From NCBI RefSeq assembly GCF_900142785.1, contig NZ_FRCD01000016.1:1-64000 (forward strand): 64,000 bases of DNA, read 5' to 3'. The notes under the pieces were generated by a model. It was not told where the DNA came from and did no database searches. It was given only the letters and a program-made list of their open reading frames with translations. Both the position numbers and the translations under genes were made by a program. Positions 9,124 to 16,891 of this stretch are shown here, one piece after another (position 1 is the stretch's first letter; the number at the start of each line of letters is the position of its first letter). The DNA is from Chryseobacterium carnipullorum (GTDB lineage Bacteria; Bacteroidota; Bacteroidia; Flavobacteriales; Weeksellaceae).

Positions 9124-9624
9124 TTATGATTGATTTGAGTTTAAGATATCTTTCAGTTTATTTTTGGCGCGGTTCATTCTTACCCTTGCATTACCTTCGG
9201 AAATCCCCATCTGTTCTGCAATGTCTTTTCCGGAAAAGTCTTCCAGATAGTAAAAAATAAAAGCTTTATCAATGGCATTCAGCTGGCGTATGGCCTGATA
9301 CATTTGGATCAGTTTTTCTTCTTTTCCTTCGTCATATTCTTCCTGAATAACTTTATACACGGAAAAATCTTCATTGGAAATAAAACCTCTCTTTTTCTCT
9401 GATTTCAAAAAAATAATAGCGGTATTGAGGGCAATCCTGTAGAGCCAGGTAGAAAACTCGCTCTGGCCTCTGAAGTTGGGATAGGCTTTCCAGATCTGAT
9501 ACGTTATTTCCTGAAAAAGATCATCCCGGTCGTCTTTTTCGGACATATACATTTTAGAAATCTTAAAAATGATTCCTTTATGTTTTTCTATTTTGTCTAA
9601 AAATTCCTGCTCTGATGAGTTCAT
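9124..9624 (-). CDS. ECF RNA polymerase sigma factor (module 1)
   Basis: A 166-residue group 4 sigma factor. Region 2 is at about residues 20-75, with DDRDDLFQEITYQIWKAYP binding core polymerase and FSTWLYRIALNTA at its end. Region 4 is at about residues 110-160, with FSGKDIAEQMGISEGNARVRMNRAK as the DNA-binding helix-turn-helix. It is followed by the module 1 membrane protein and is about 60% similar to the sigma factor at 10930-11439. An ECF-like promoter (TGTAAC, 24-base register, CTAACT) lies at 9635-9671 just upstream, suggesting autoregulation. Confidence 0.93.
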   Translation of the reverse strand: MNSSEQEFLDKIEKHKGIIFKISKMYMSEKDDRDDLFQEITYQIWKAYPNFRGQSEFSTWLYRIALNTAIIFLKSEKKRGFISNEDFSVYKVIQEEYDEGKEEKLIQMYQAIRQLNAIDKAFIFYYLEDFSGKDIAEQMGISEGNARVRMNRAKNKLKDILNSNQS

Positions 9625-9634
9625 ATCTTCGGGC

Positions 9635-9671
9635 TCTACAGAGTTAGTTTTAAATGTAAAAAAATGTTACA
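9635..9671 (-). promoter_or_regulatory. Putative ECF-type promoter of sigma module 1
   Basis: On the minus strand TGTAACATTTT (from 9671) is followed by CTAACT starting exactly 24 bases later (9647) and then TAGAG near 9638, just before the sigma gene start at 9624. The same elements in the same register occur at 9885-9922. The consensus for this sigma group is not known to me, so this rests on the internal match. Confidence 0.5.
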
Positions 9672-9679
9672 GATATTTC

Positions 9680-9922
9680 TTAAAAATAAAAAACCCAACA
9701 GAAAATTTCCTGCCGGGCTCCATTGTGTGTTTTATTTATTTTTCTCCGGCATCCGTTCATAAAACAGCGCCTTTGTACGAAATAATTTAATCTATAAACT
9801 TTTACAGAATGGTTTATCTATTAAATTGAACAGTCAGTTTTCATTTGAGCAGCACAAGTCCCAATAGATTACTAACATTTTATGTTTCTAGTAGTTAGTA
9901 GGAAAAAAGTAAAAATGTTACA
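9680..9922 (-). ncRNA. Candidate small transcript between the two sigma modules
   Basis: On the minus strand TGTAACATTTTT (9922-9911), CTAACT (from 9898) and TAGAAA (from 9890) copy the promoter pattern ahead of the sigma gene at 9624. About 190 bases downstream is a hairpin at 9694-9717 followed by a T run. Its arms pair by G-U wobbles only in the minus-strand RNA, while the plus strand would have A-C mismatches, so it reads as a minus-strand terminator. The interval holds only tiny frames, the best being 26 codons at 9680-9760, which runs through the terminator and is probably not a protein. A small RNA or leaderless peptide is therefore possible. No homologue is recognised. Confidence 0.4.
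9694..9717 (-). terminator. Minus-strand terminator without an obvious gene
   Basis: Arms CCCAACAGAAAA and TTTCCTGCCGGG. The imperfect pairs become G-U wobbles only in minus-strand RNA, which then runs into TTTTTTATTTTT. It lies between the start of the module 1 sigma gene and the end of module 2. Confidence 0.7.
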
Positions 9923-10047
9923 CTTCCAGGTGAAAAATTTACACAAAAAAGCAGTATCATTCGTATACAATTTAACCCAATATTCCCGGGTCCCCTCATA
10001 CAGGCGTTTTTCAGCCATTAACCTCTTGTTCAAAATTTTAAAAAATA

Positions 10048-10073
10048 ACCCGGAAGAAAATTTTCTTCGGGGT
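10048..10073 (-). terminator. Terminator of sigma module 2
   Basis: Stem ACCCGGAAGAAAA with TTTTCTTCGGGGT (one internal mismatch), about 30 bases after the stop at 10103. On the minus strand it is followed by a T-rich stretch. It separates the two sigma modules into distinct transcripts. Confidence 0.7.
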
Positions 10074-10102
10074 GTGGTATTCTATTAAGTTCTTTAAAGA
10101 AA

Positions 10103-10918
10103 TTAATTCAGCCGGTCCAAAGCCTTCTGAAGGGTATGAAGATCTATACAATCAAGCTTGACACCAATGATGATGAGAAGCAGAAGAACGAGGGTCAAAA
10201 AAAGGATGATAAAGACATAGACTGATACAAACCAAATGACGGTATTCACGATATTTCCTTTAAGTCCGAATTTATTCATAAAAAACTTCTGGGAACGCTC
10301 AAACCATGAATTTTTTCCGGCTTTTCTGGGTGGTATTTCCAAGCCGTTCAGTTCATCTACCAAACGTACCACATCTTCTATATACCGGCCGTACATATAA
10401 TAGATCCAATATTTTATAATAAACCAGACCAGCATGAGGGTAATCAGAAAACTGACCCCGAAAATGGCCAGATTATACTGCACTTCAAAATGAAAGTTGA
10501 TCTTGATAAGGGATAGCAGAAAAGCGAGCGGAATGTAGGAAATATAATAGGAAATGTAGATTTCTTTCGATATTAAAAGCTGTGTTTTAAGGTTAAACAG
10601 ATCATAATTGGTATTGATGCCGCTTTTGCACAGTATTTTGTAAAGTTTGAGAAAGCGGGAAAAAAAATAAATAATAAACCCCACCGTCAGAACGACGACA
10701 AAGGCCGAGATAATCACAATATTCCGGTCACCAGAGGCAAACGGAAAGCCGATCAGAAGCATGGGCATGGTGACGACCATCAGCCAGAATTCTGTTTCCA
10801 TATTGATCTTCAGCATCTGCATCGGAGAATGGATCTCGTTTTGTTTTTCGAGGGAAATTTCAGGCAGATCCTGCCTGTTGTCTTTATTCCAAAGTTCTTT
10901 TAAATTTTCTAACTCCAT
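10103..10918 (-). CDS. Membrane protein paired with ECF sigma factor (module 2), possible anti-sigma
   Basis: A 271-residue paralogue of the module 1 membrane protein. A soluble N-terminal stretch of about 45 residues (MELENLKELWNKDNRQDLPE...) is followed by four helices (about 45-62, 68-88, 120-140, 148-170). It has an extra C-terminal part of some 75 residues not present in module 1, including a fifth hydrophobic helix (about 225-250). It starts 11 bases after the sigma gene. By position it may restrain the sigma factor; no canonical anti-sigma motif is visible. Confidence 0.75.
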   Translation of the reverse strand: MELENLKELWNKDNRQDLPEISLEKQNEIHSPMQMLKINMETEFWLMVVTMPMLLIGFPFASGDRNIVIISAFVVVLTVGFIIYFFSRFLKLYKILCKSGINTNYDLFNLKTQLLISKEIYISYYISYIPLAFLLSLIKINFHFEVQYNLAIFGVSFLITLMLVWFIIKYWIYYMYGRYIEDVVRLVDELNGLEIPPRKAGKNSWFERSQKFFMNKFGLKGNIVNTVIWFVSVYVFIILFLTLVLLLLIIIGVKLDCIDLHTLQKALDRLN

Positions 10919-10929
10919 TTGTTTTTGTT

Positions 10930-11439
10930 TTAGATCTTATCTTTTTTTTGCTTTTCGATGATTTCCTTTAATTTTGCTTTTGCTCTATTGAGCTTTACGC
11001 GGGCATTCACTTCCGTAATTCCCAACTGGAGGGCAATTTCTTTGCCCGGAAAATCTTCCAAAAAGAAAAAAATAAGTGCTTTGTCTATGGGGCTGAGCTG
11101 GTGGATGGCCTCATACATCAGTTTCATATTTTTATCATCTGCATCATTATAGGATTCATGCGGAACAACAAGATTCTCTATCCCCTGATTTTGTATAAAA
11201 CTACGTTTTTTTTCGCTGCGCAGAAATACAATGGCTGTATTCAGCGCTGTTCTGTAGAGCCATGTAGAGAAGTCACTTCTCCTTTGGAAATCGCTGTATG
11301 ATTTCCAGGCCTGATAAATGATCTCCTGATAAAGATCATTCTGATCATCCTGATCGTCCATATACATTTTAGAGATCTTGAAGATAACACCTTTATGTTT
11401 CTCAATTTTCTCTAAAAATTCTTTTTCCATTAAAGACAT
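10930..11439 (-). CDS. ECF RNA polymerase sigma factor (module 2)
   Basis: A 169-residue group 4 sigma factor closely similar to that of module 1. Region 2 contains DDQDDQNDLYQEIIYQAW and FSTWLYRTALNTA. Region 4 contains FPGKEIALQLGITEVNARVKLNRAK. The start at 11439 aligns residue for residue with the module 1 protein (M-x-x-x-E-x-EFL-x-KIEKHKG), which favours it over the ATG nine bases later. It ends in lysines. Upstream on the minus strand TGTTAA is present, but the 24-base CTAACT register of module 1 is not, so the two genes may answer to different signals. Confidence 0.93.
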   Translation of the reverse strand: MSLMEKEFLEKIEKHKGVIFKISKMYMDDQDDQNDLYQEIIYQAWKSYSDFQRRSDFSTWLYRTALNTAIVFLRSEKKRSFIQNQGIENLVVPHESYNDADDKNMKLMYEAIHQLSPIDKALIFFFLEDFPGKEIALQLGITEVNARVKLNRAKAKLKEIIEKQKKDKI

Positions 11440-11594
11440 GCTCGAAACTCTACTCGTACAGCAGCATTTTCATAAAAATACTACTTTTTTAACATAAAAA
11501 CTAAAATAGCCACGCTTCAAAATACAAAATCCTCAAAAAACAAAGAAATTTAATGAGGATTATTATTTTATGTTAAATAGAATAGAAATTCTGT

Positions 11595-13223
11595 CTAGAA
11601 AATATAGTCTGTACTTAGAAAATTAGAATCATGTTCTCTCACGATGGTATTTAATAATTTTTTATTGGAATCCGTAAGTTTTGCGGCTACCAGAGATCTG
11701 ATAGAAAATGAACGGAGTGCATCGAAAACAGAAAGTGTTCCTTCGGCACTGTCTTTTCTTCCTGTAAACGGAAAAACATCCGGGCCGCGCTGGGCCTGAC
11801 AATTGATGTTCACACGGCTTACCAGGTTCACAAAAGGATCAATTAATCGGGAAACCTCCTGCGGATCTTCACTGAAAATGCTCACCTGCATCCCATGAGA
11901 GGCATTGACCTGATAATCTATAGGCTCTTCTATGTCTTCAAACGGAACCACAGGAATCACAGGGCCAAACTGTTCTTCATGATATAATTTCATATCACTG
12001 CTTACCGGATAAACCACGGCAGGAAAAACAAAAGATTCTTCCGTGAATCCTCCGTTTTCATTTAAAACTTTTCCACCTTTTGCCAAAGCATCTTCAATAC
12101 ATTCTTTCAGATAAGAAGGTTTATTCACTTCGGGAAGTGGGGTTACTTTGACATCTTTTTCCCACGGCAGCCCCGGCTTCAGGGCAGAAACAGCAGCACT
12201 TAGTTTTTTTGTAAATTCTTCAGCAATTTCTTTTTGAACAAATATCAGTTTAAGAGCGGTGCAACGCTGTCCATTGAAGGATAAAGCTCCCAGAATACAT
12301 TCGGTGACTGCCACATCCAGATTGGCATTTTTAGTGACGATGGCTGCATTTTTAGCATCAAGGCTGAGGATGGCGCGCAAACGATTGACTTTAGGGTGCA
12401 GCTTTTTGAGGCCGTTGGCGACTTTACTGGATCCGATAAAGGCAAGAACGTTTACTTTTCCGCTTTCCATGATGGGAGTAATGATCTCTGAACCTTTACC
12501 ATAAAGGGTATTGACGGTTCCTTTCGGAAAGGCTTCTTTAAAAGCATTCAGTAACGGGTAATGGGCTAAAACACCATGTTTTGGAAGTTTAAATAAAATG
12601 GTATTTCCCATGATCAGGGCAGGAATCAAGGTAGTGAAGATCTCATTCAAAGGATAATTGAATGGTCCCATGCTTAAAACAACGCCCAACGGAGCTCTTC
12701 TGATCTGCGCAATCGTTCCTTCCGCTTCCTGGAAACGGGAAGATTCCCTGTCCAGATCTTTCAGTGCATCAATGGTCTGATTGATATAATCTACAGTTCT
12801 GTCGAATTCCTTGGTAGAATCGGCGAGCGTTTTCCCGATCTCCCACATCAGCAGTTTGATGACCAGGTCACGCTGCTCAATTATGAGGTACACAAATTTC
12901 TGCATGCATTGGATGCGCCCTTCTACAGACATGGTTGGCCATTCGCCCAGGCCATTATCATAAGCTTTCACGCAAGCGTCAAGAACGTCCATCGCTTCTT
13001 TGGGGCCGATGTTGGGGATACTTCCGAGAAGTTTTCTTTCGAGACCTTTTTCTGTAGGAATGCAGACGGGAGAATAGATATTCTGCACCTCTCCTTTCCA
13101 TTCTACCAGCTCCCCATTCAGAAGATAGACCTTCTGGTGAATCTCGGGAACTTTATATTCTTCGGGAATATCGTTTTCATTTTTAAAAATATCTTGAAAT
13201 AACGGCTTGTTGACTGAATTCAT
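11595..13223 (-). CDS. gapN: NADP-dependent glyceraldehyde-3-phosphate dehydrogenase (non-phosphorylating)
   Basis: Aldehyde dehydrogenase superfamily enzyme of 542 residues, best matched to GapN, which oxidises glyceraldehyde 3-phosphate to 3-phosphoglycerate while making NADPH. Visible signatures are APLGVVLSMGPFNYPLNE (cofactor domain), LALIMGNT-like and LPKHG, FIGSSKVANGL, and the catalytic segment NGQRCTALK with the nucleophile at about Cys321. Late motifs include HEEQFGPVIPVVPF and the GRKDS block. It is somewhat longer at the N-terminus than the usual 480 residues, which is common for this group in flavobacteria. It appears monocistronic. Assignment to GapN rather than another aldehyde dehydrogenase is by overall resemblance. 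Confidence 0.8.
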   Translation of the reverse strand: MNSVNKPLFQDIFKNENDIPEEYKVPEIHQKVYLLNGELVEWKGEVQNIYSPVCIPTEKGLERKLLGSIPNIGPKEAMDVLDACVKAYDNGLGEWPTMSVEGRIQCMQKFVYLIIEQRDLVIKLLMWEIGKTLADSTKEFDRTVDYINQTIDALKDLDRESSRFQEAEGTIAQIRRAPLGVVLSMGPFNYPLNEIFTTLIPALIMGNTILFKLPKHGVLAHYPLLNAFKEAFPKGTVNTLYGKGSEIITPIMESGKVNVLAFIGSSKVANGLKKLHPKVNRLRAILSLDAKNAAIVTKNANLDVAVTECILGALSFNGQRCTALKLIFVQKEIAEEFTKKLSAAVSALKPGLPWEKDVKVTPLPEVNKPSYLKECIEDALAKGGKVLNENGGFTEESFVFPAVVYPVSSDMKLYHEEQFGPVIPVVPFEDIEEPIDYQVNASHGMQVSIFSEDPQEVSRLIDPFVNLVSRVNINCQAQRGPDVFPFTGRKDSAEGTLSVFDALRSFSIRSLVAAKLTDSNKKLLNTIVREHDSNFLSTDYIF

Positions 13224-13376
13224 AAATTTTTATTTTTTTGATACTTGAGTGTGATTCTAATATTATACAGAATAAAGGTAGCCGTTAAAATTGATTTTAA
13301 AAAGAGACAGTTGATAGATTTGCTCTATTGATCGGGTATTTGAATTAAAATTAATAAACGGAGACCAAAAAAAGAA

Positions 13377-13384
13377 TAATTTTG
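13377..13384 (+). promoter_or_regulatory. Putative -7 box for tpx
   Basis: TAATTTTG fits the Bacteroidota -7 consensus TAnnTTTG and lies 17 bases ahead of the tpx start. No well-spaced -33 TTG is seen. Confidence 0.45.
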
Positions 13385-13401
13385 CTTCAAAATAAAATGT
13401 C

Positions 13402-13959
13402 ATGTTTTCAAAAATAATTTTCAGTACGTTATTCCTTTTCTCAGTATGCACTTTCGCTCAGAATACAGTCATGATGGGAGGAAAACCAGTCCATACCTAC
13501 GCCAAACTTCCGGCCGTGAATAAAGCAGCACCCAAGTTTACGCTTACCGACGTTACGATGAAAGACCAGACTCTGGAGTCTTACAAAGGCAAATTCATCA
13601 TTCTTAATATTTTTCCAAGCGTAGATACAGGCGTTTGCTCGGCTTCCGTCCATCATTTCAATGAAGATGCGGCCAATATCCCCAACACGGTGGTTCTTTG
13701 TATTTCCAAAGATCTACCTTTTGCCCAAAAAAGATTTTGTGGCGCAGAAGGCATCAAGAATGTGGTGATGCTTTCGGATTTCCGTTCTGATTTCGGGAAA
13801 ACGTATGGGGTGGAAATCACAGATTCTGTGATGAAAGGGCTTTTAAGCAGAGCCGTTGTGGTGATTGATCCTTCAGGAAAGATTGTGTATGAAGAGCAGG
13901 TGGATGATATTTCGCACGAGCCTAATTACGAAGCAGCTATTGCAGCAGTGAAAAAGTAA
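13402..13959 (+). CDS. tpx: Thiol peroxidase with signal peptide
   Basis: Atypical 2-Cys peroxiredoxin of 185 residues that reduces hydroperoxides using thioredoxin-like donors. The peroxidatic cysteine is C79 in FPSVDTGVCSASV and the resolving cysteine is C113 in PFAQKRFCGAEG; both motifs are almost identical to E. coli Tpx. VVVIDPSGKIVY and the C-terminal EPNYEAAIAAVKK also match. Unlike the usual 165-residue cytosolic form, it carries a clear signal peptide (MFSKIIFSTLFLFSVCTFAQ), so it should act in the periplasm. It ends at a strong bidirectional terminator. Confidence 0.95.
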   Translation: MFSKIIFSTLFLFSVCTFAQNTVMMGGKPVHTYAKLPAVNKAAPKFTLTDVTMKDQTLESYKGKFIILNIFPSVDTGVCSASVHHFNEDAANIPNTVVLCISKDLPFAQKRFCGAEGIKNVVMLSDFRSDFGKTYGVEITDSVMKGLLSRAVVVIDPSGKIVYEEQVDDISHEPNYEAAIAAVKK

Positions 13960-13984
13960 GTTTTTTACTTTTAAAATAATTTAA

Positions 13985-14021
13985 AACGAGTTGCGGCGAT
14001 CTTCGATCGCCGCAACTCGTT
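13985..14021. terminator. Strong bidirectional terminator
   Basis: Perfect 17-base stem AACGAGTTGCGGCGATC with its complement, three-base loop TTC and a T run on the plus side, between the convergent tpx and TonB-plug genes. The stop codon of the minus-strand gene (14020-14022) overlaps the outer base pairs of the stem. Confidence 0.92.
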
Positions 14022-14742
14022 ATTTTTTTAACTTTTCTTTCTTTTTAGTGGTTACTACAATGACGCCGTTTCGGGCTTTTTCACCATAAATTGCCTTTGC
14101 AGAAGCTCCTTTCAGAACATTCATTGTTTTTATTATTTTAGTGTCCATCGAACTGAGTTCTTCGAAACTACTCACCTTTCCATTGATGACACATAAAGGT
14201 TTTTCAGTACTCCTCAGCGTTGATGAAGCGCCTCCAATCATCATTTTCCGGTGAGCGGTATCGTCTTTTTTTACAGTAGTAATTGCCTTACCCATCAAAC
14301 CGCTCAGCTGGGCCTGCATTTCACTCCGTTGAGTATTCACTAAAAGATTTCCCGGTATTACGGTCGTTGAACCCAGCAGCAATTTTTGTTTTTGTGGGAA
14401 GATCACAACGTCTTTTATTTCGTCTGCTTTTAAAGTATCGTGTACTTCATCTTGCTGTGCATATACTGAAACAAATCCTCCTGTTGTCAGCATAAAACCG
14501 ACCGCAAACTTCGTAAAGAGTGAATTGATAAAAGAATATTGCAGATCTCTGTTAAGCTGTGATGCATTAAAATTCCCACAAATGTCTTCTGAAGAATGGG
14601 AAAAAACCTCTATAATTTCCTGATCAGAAGCCCCGGTGAAATCCCGGACAGTTTTGGAACAAACGGAACAAAATCTACCTTTCTCTTCGGGCGTCATTAT
14701 TTCCCAGTTTTCGTGACATGGTTTTGGTATGGTGATTTTCAT
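14020..14742 (-). CDS. Single-pass membrane protein with TonB-receptor plug-like C-terminus
   Basis: A 240-residue protein in three parts. The N-terminal 50 residues, with CHENW and FCSVCSKTVRDFT, hold a Cys cluster that may bind metal. A hydrophobic helix follows at about residues 80-95 (FAVGFMLTTGGFVSVYA). The C-terminal half ends in a TonB-dependent receptor plug-like segment: CVINGKV, then MNVLKGASAKAIYGEKARNGVIVVTTKK, matching the V-x-V-L-K-G-ASA-x-x-Y-G-x-x-x-x-N-G-V-I-x-I-x-T-K motif. The beta barrel is absent. Proteins of this layout are frequent in flavobacteria; their role is not established. Not a truncated receptor as far as I can see, because the N-terminus differs. Confidence 0.75.
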   Translation of the reverse strand: MKITIPKPCHENWEIMTPEEKGRFCSVCSKTVRDFTGASDQEIIEVFSHSSEDICGNFNASQLNRDLQYSFINSLFTKFAVGFMLTTGGFVSVYAQQDEVHDTLKADEIKDVVIFPQKQKLLLGSTTVIPGNLLVNTQRSEMQAQLSGLMGKAITTVKKDDTAHRKMMIGGASSTLRSTEKPLCVINGKVSSFEELSSMDTKIIKTMNVLKGASAKAIYGEKARNGVIVVTTKKKEKLKK

Positions 14743-14926
14743 AGTCTCTTTTTATATAGAGATGCGGGATGATGGGAAAAGGTTGGAAACATGTAGATAA
14801 GTTCTGTAAAAATGAGCAGCAAAGGGAAGCTTTTTGATTAAGATCTATTTTTTATATTTGGGAACTCTTTTTAGGTCAATACAATTCGTTAATTTAAACA
14901 TCAAACCACATTTAAAAACAAACTCC

Positions 14927-15451
14927 ATGAAAACTTTAAAATTTCTTTTATTATTTGTAGCAGCCATTACTTTAATAGGTTGTGGAACCTCTCATAACTA
15001 TACGAACAAAACTTTGAATAAAAATTTTTATGCAGAAAAATCTATTTATTTCAAACTAAATCCTAAAAGCCAAAATCAAATTAATATGACGGGAACAGTA
15101 GGAACTATTTTTGGTCCTACCCCTTCACCGGATGTAAAAGAAACTTTCAAATTATCTATAAATGAGCTGGCAAGTGAGACCAAAATAAAACTAAAATTTA
15201 TTGAAAATTCAGAAGAAATCACCGATAAAGATCCTTTAATTATTGATGCTGACATTTCGGAAATAAACTGGCACTTTGGACTTTCTATAGCGACCCTAAA
15301 AACAGTGGTGAATTATAAAACTCGCACCGACAATAAAGAAATAAAAACAACCGGAATCCGTAAAAGCGGTGGTGGAGACAAAACGAACAATCTAAAAAAA
15401 TCTCTGAAAGATGCTACTTTTAATTTTTTGAAAGAATATGAAAAACAATAA
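14927..15451 (+). CDS. Lipoprotein of unknown function
   Basis: A 174-residue lipoprotein. I place the start at 14927 because this gives a proper signal (MKTLKFLLLFVAAITLIGC, lipobox LIGC); the frame is open further upstream but that part is not signal-like. The mature protein has no domain I can name. It is basic and rich in Lys, Asn and Thr, with IINWHFG-like strands in the middle and a Gly-rich RKSGGGDK turn near the end. It lies 56 bases ahead of the XRE regulator on the same strand. The base composition is more AT-rich than its neighbours. Confidence 0.7.
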   Translation: MKTLKFLLLFVAAITLIGCGTSHNYTNKTLNKNFYAEKSIYFKLNPKSQNQINMTGTVGTIFGPTPSPDVKETFKLSINELASETKIKLKFIENSEEITDKDPLIIDADISEINWHFGLSIATLKTVVNYKTRTDNKEIKTTGIRKSGGGDKTNNLKKSLKDATFNFLKEYEKQ

Positions 15452-15507
15452 AGCGCAACCCCTGTTTTTTTTGCGTAATATTTTGCATATTTGTAGAAAA
15501 TACAGCT

Positions 15508-15873
15508 ATGCAAAAAGAAAAACTACGCGAGGTAAGAAAAAGAAAAGGCATCACACAGCAGCAGATCGCAGATATCATTGCCACAGACGTTTCCAACTAC
15601 AGTAGAAAAGAAAGCGGAGATGTAAGCATCCGAAAAGAAGAATGGGAAAAAATTGCCCGTTTTCTGGAAGTTCCTGTGGAGGAAATTTATCAGGAAGACG
15701 AAGCTAAAAATATAAATCATTTTAATAATAATACAATTGATGTAGGCAATATCAATGGTAATTATTACTGCAACGTCCCGGAATATCTTCTGGAAAGCCA
15801 GAGAGACCTGATACAGATCCTGAAAAAGGAGAACCAAAGGCTGGAGGAAGAACTGAAAAAGTATAAAAAATAA
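15508..15873 (+). CDS. XRE-family helix-turn-helix regulator
   Basis: A 121-residue Cro/cI-type DNA-binding protein. The helix-turn-helix occupies about residues 3-60 (LREVRKRKGITQQQIADIIA, then SNYSRKESGDVSIRKEEWEKIARFL). The C-terminal third (about 95-121) is a Glu/Lys-rich coiled coil (LIQILKKENQRLEEELKKYKK), suggesting dimerisation. This short architecture is common for stand-alone Bacteroidota regulators. The target is unknown; the lipoprotein gene just upstream is the nearest candidate. Confidence 0.88.
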   Translation: MQKEKLREVRKRKGITQQQIADIIATDVSNYSRKESGDVSIRKEEWEKIARFLEVPVEEIYQEDEAKNINHFNNNTIDVGNINGNYYCNVPEYLLESQRDLIQILKKENQRLEEELKKYKK

Positions 15874-16189
15874 AGAGTTTCTAAACTTTATTTATTTTGA
15901 ACCATTAAGAAAATTTAAGGTATTAAGGGTCGTTAAGAAACATCAAAGATGTTTTATAAAGCATGACGCTTACTATTTCTAAACAGCTCAAATACTCTTA
16001 ATGATTCCTGCCGTGATTGCGATGGGTGCTGCGACGAAGCAAGCTCACTTCCCCATTGCCGAAAATCTTCGGTTTTCTTGCGCCTTACCTCATCATATAG
16101 CTAAAAAAAACCTTGCGCCTTTGCGATGGTCTAACGATAAGAAATACAAAAAACTCAGCGCTGTGCTGAGTTTTTTTGGTTTCATTGTT
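15874..16189. other. Gene-poor spacer with repeat remnant
   Basis: About 315 bases with no credible gene. It holds a CGCAAAG-type repeat remnant (TTGCGCCTTTGCG near 16111-16125; similar words occur near 24698 and 50630) and ends with the hairpin at 16148-16176. Confidence 0.5.
16148..16176. terminator. Terminator after the DUF6261 gene
   Basis: Twelve-base stem AAAAAACTCAGC with GCTGAGTTTTTT around GCTGT. T runs on both strands allow it to work in both directions. Confidence 0.85.
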
Positions 16190-16891
16190 TTAAGATGGTT
16201 TTTCCTGCTTTGGATTTAAGACCGAAGAGTTTTTCGCGGCCTTTACCAATTCATTGACATCATTGTAGAAAAGTTCCCACCCCGGAACGTTTTTCATCAC
16301 GGTTAATAAACTGATATACGTTTTCAGATTTTTTTCCAGATCCTTTCGGATGGCCGATGCGCTTTTCATCTGGCGAAGATCTGCATTAATCCCTGCCTGT
16401 TCAGAAAACAGCGTTTCAAAAGCTTCATGTTTGGCTTTCATATCAGCCAGTGCGGTTTCCAGAGCAAGTGTTCTGATTTTTTGCATATTCTCGGAACTTT
16501 CCAGGGTTTCGATCAGCTTTTTCATTTGGGCAGTCTGGGAAGAATAGCTTCTTCGGTCCAGATCCAGCCCGAAAGTTTTAAATACCCGATAGAGGTCTTC
16601 CGCCAGCTGATAATTGGCGGCAGAAGAAAGCTTCCGGTACCCGTTCAGGAATGCTTTCATGCTGTTGTACGCCACATCTCTTTCATGATCCAGCGCGGCA
16701 ACGTCTTTTCCTTTTCCGCTGTAGACCTGCTTGGTGTATACCCTATCGTATTCGGTATAGGAAGCCAGCAAATCTGCAAGCAGCGGATGGTTGGCAATAA
16801 CCGGATATTTCCCTGACTGGGCATTTGAAATGGTTCTCTGAGCTAAAGTCGCAAGATCCTTAGTACTCAGCTTGGTGAGTGCGATTTTCAT
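16190..16891 (-). CDS. DUF6261-family protein
   Basis: A 233-residue, wholly alpha-helical, charged protein without signal peptide, resembling the DUF6261 family that is frequent in Chryseobacterium and relatives. It opens MKIALTKLSTKDLATLAQR, and Y-D-x-V-Y and long heptad-like helices follow. No catalytic motif is visible. The C-terminal 15 residues are disordered (NSSVLNPKQEKPS). Function unknown. It appears to be a single-gene unit. Confidence 0.7.
   Translation of the reverse strand: MKIALTKLSTKDLATLAQRTISNAQSGKYPVIANHPLLADLLASYTEYDRVYTKQVYSGKGKDVAALDHERDVAYNSMKAFLNGYRKLSSAANYQLAEDLYRVFKTFGLDLDRRSYSSQTAQMKKLIETLESSENMQKIRTLALETALADMKAKHEAFETLFSEQAGINADLRQMKSASAIRKDLEKNLKTYISLLTVMKNVPGWELFYNDVNELVKAAKNSSVLNPKQEKPS

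Noticed and set aside
9680..9760. Possible 26-residue peptide in the sigma intermodule interval
   Set aside because: Its frame passes through the terminator hairpin and T run; no leader or family supports it as a protein, though a transcript may exist.
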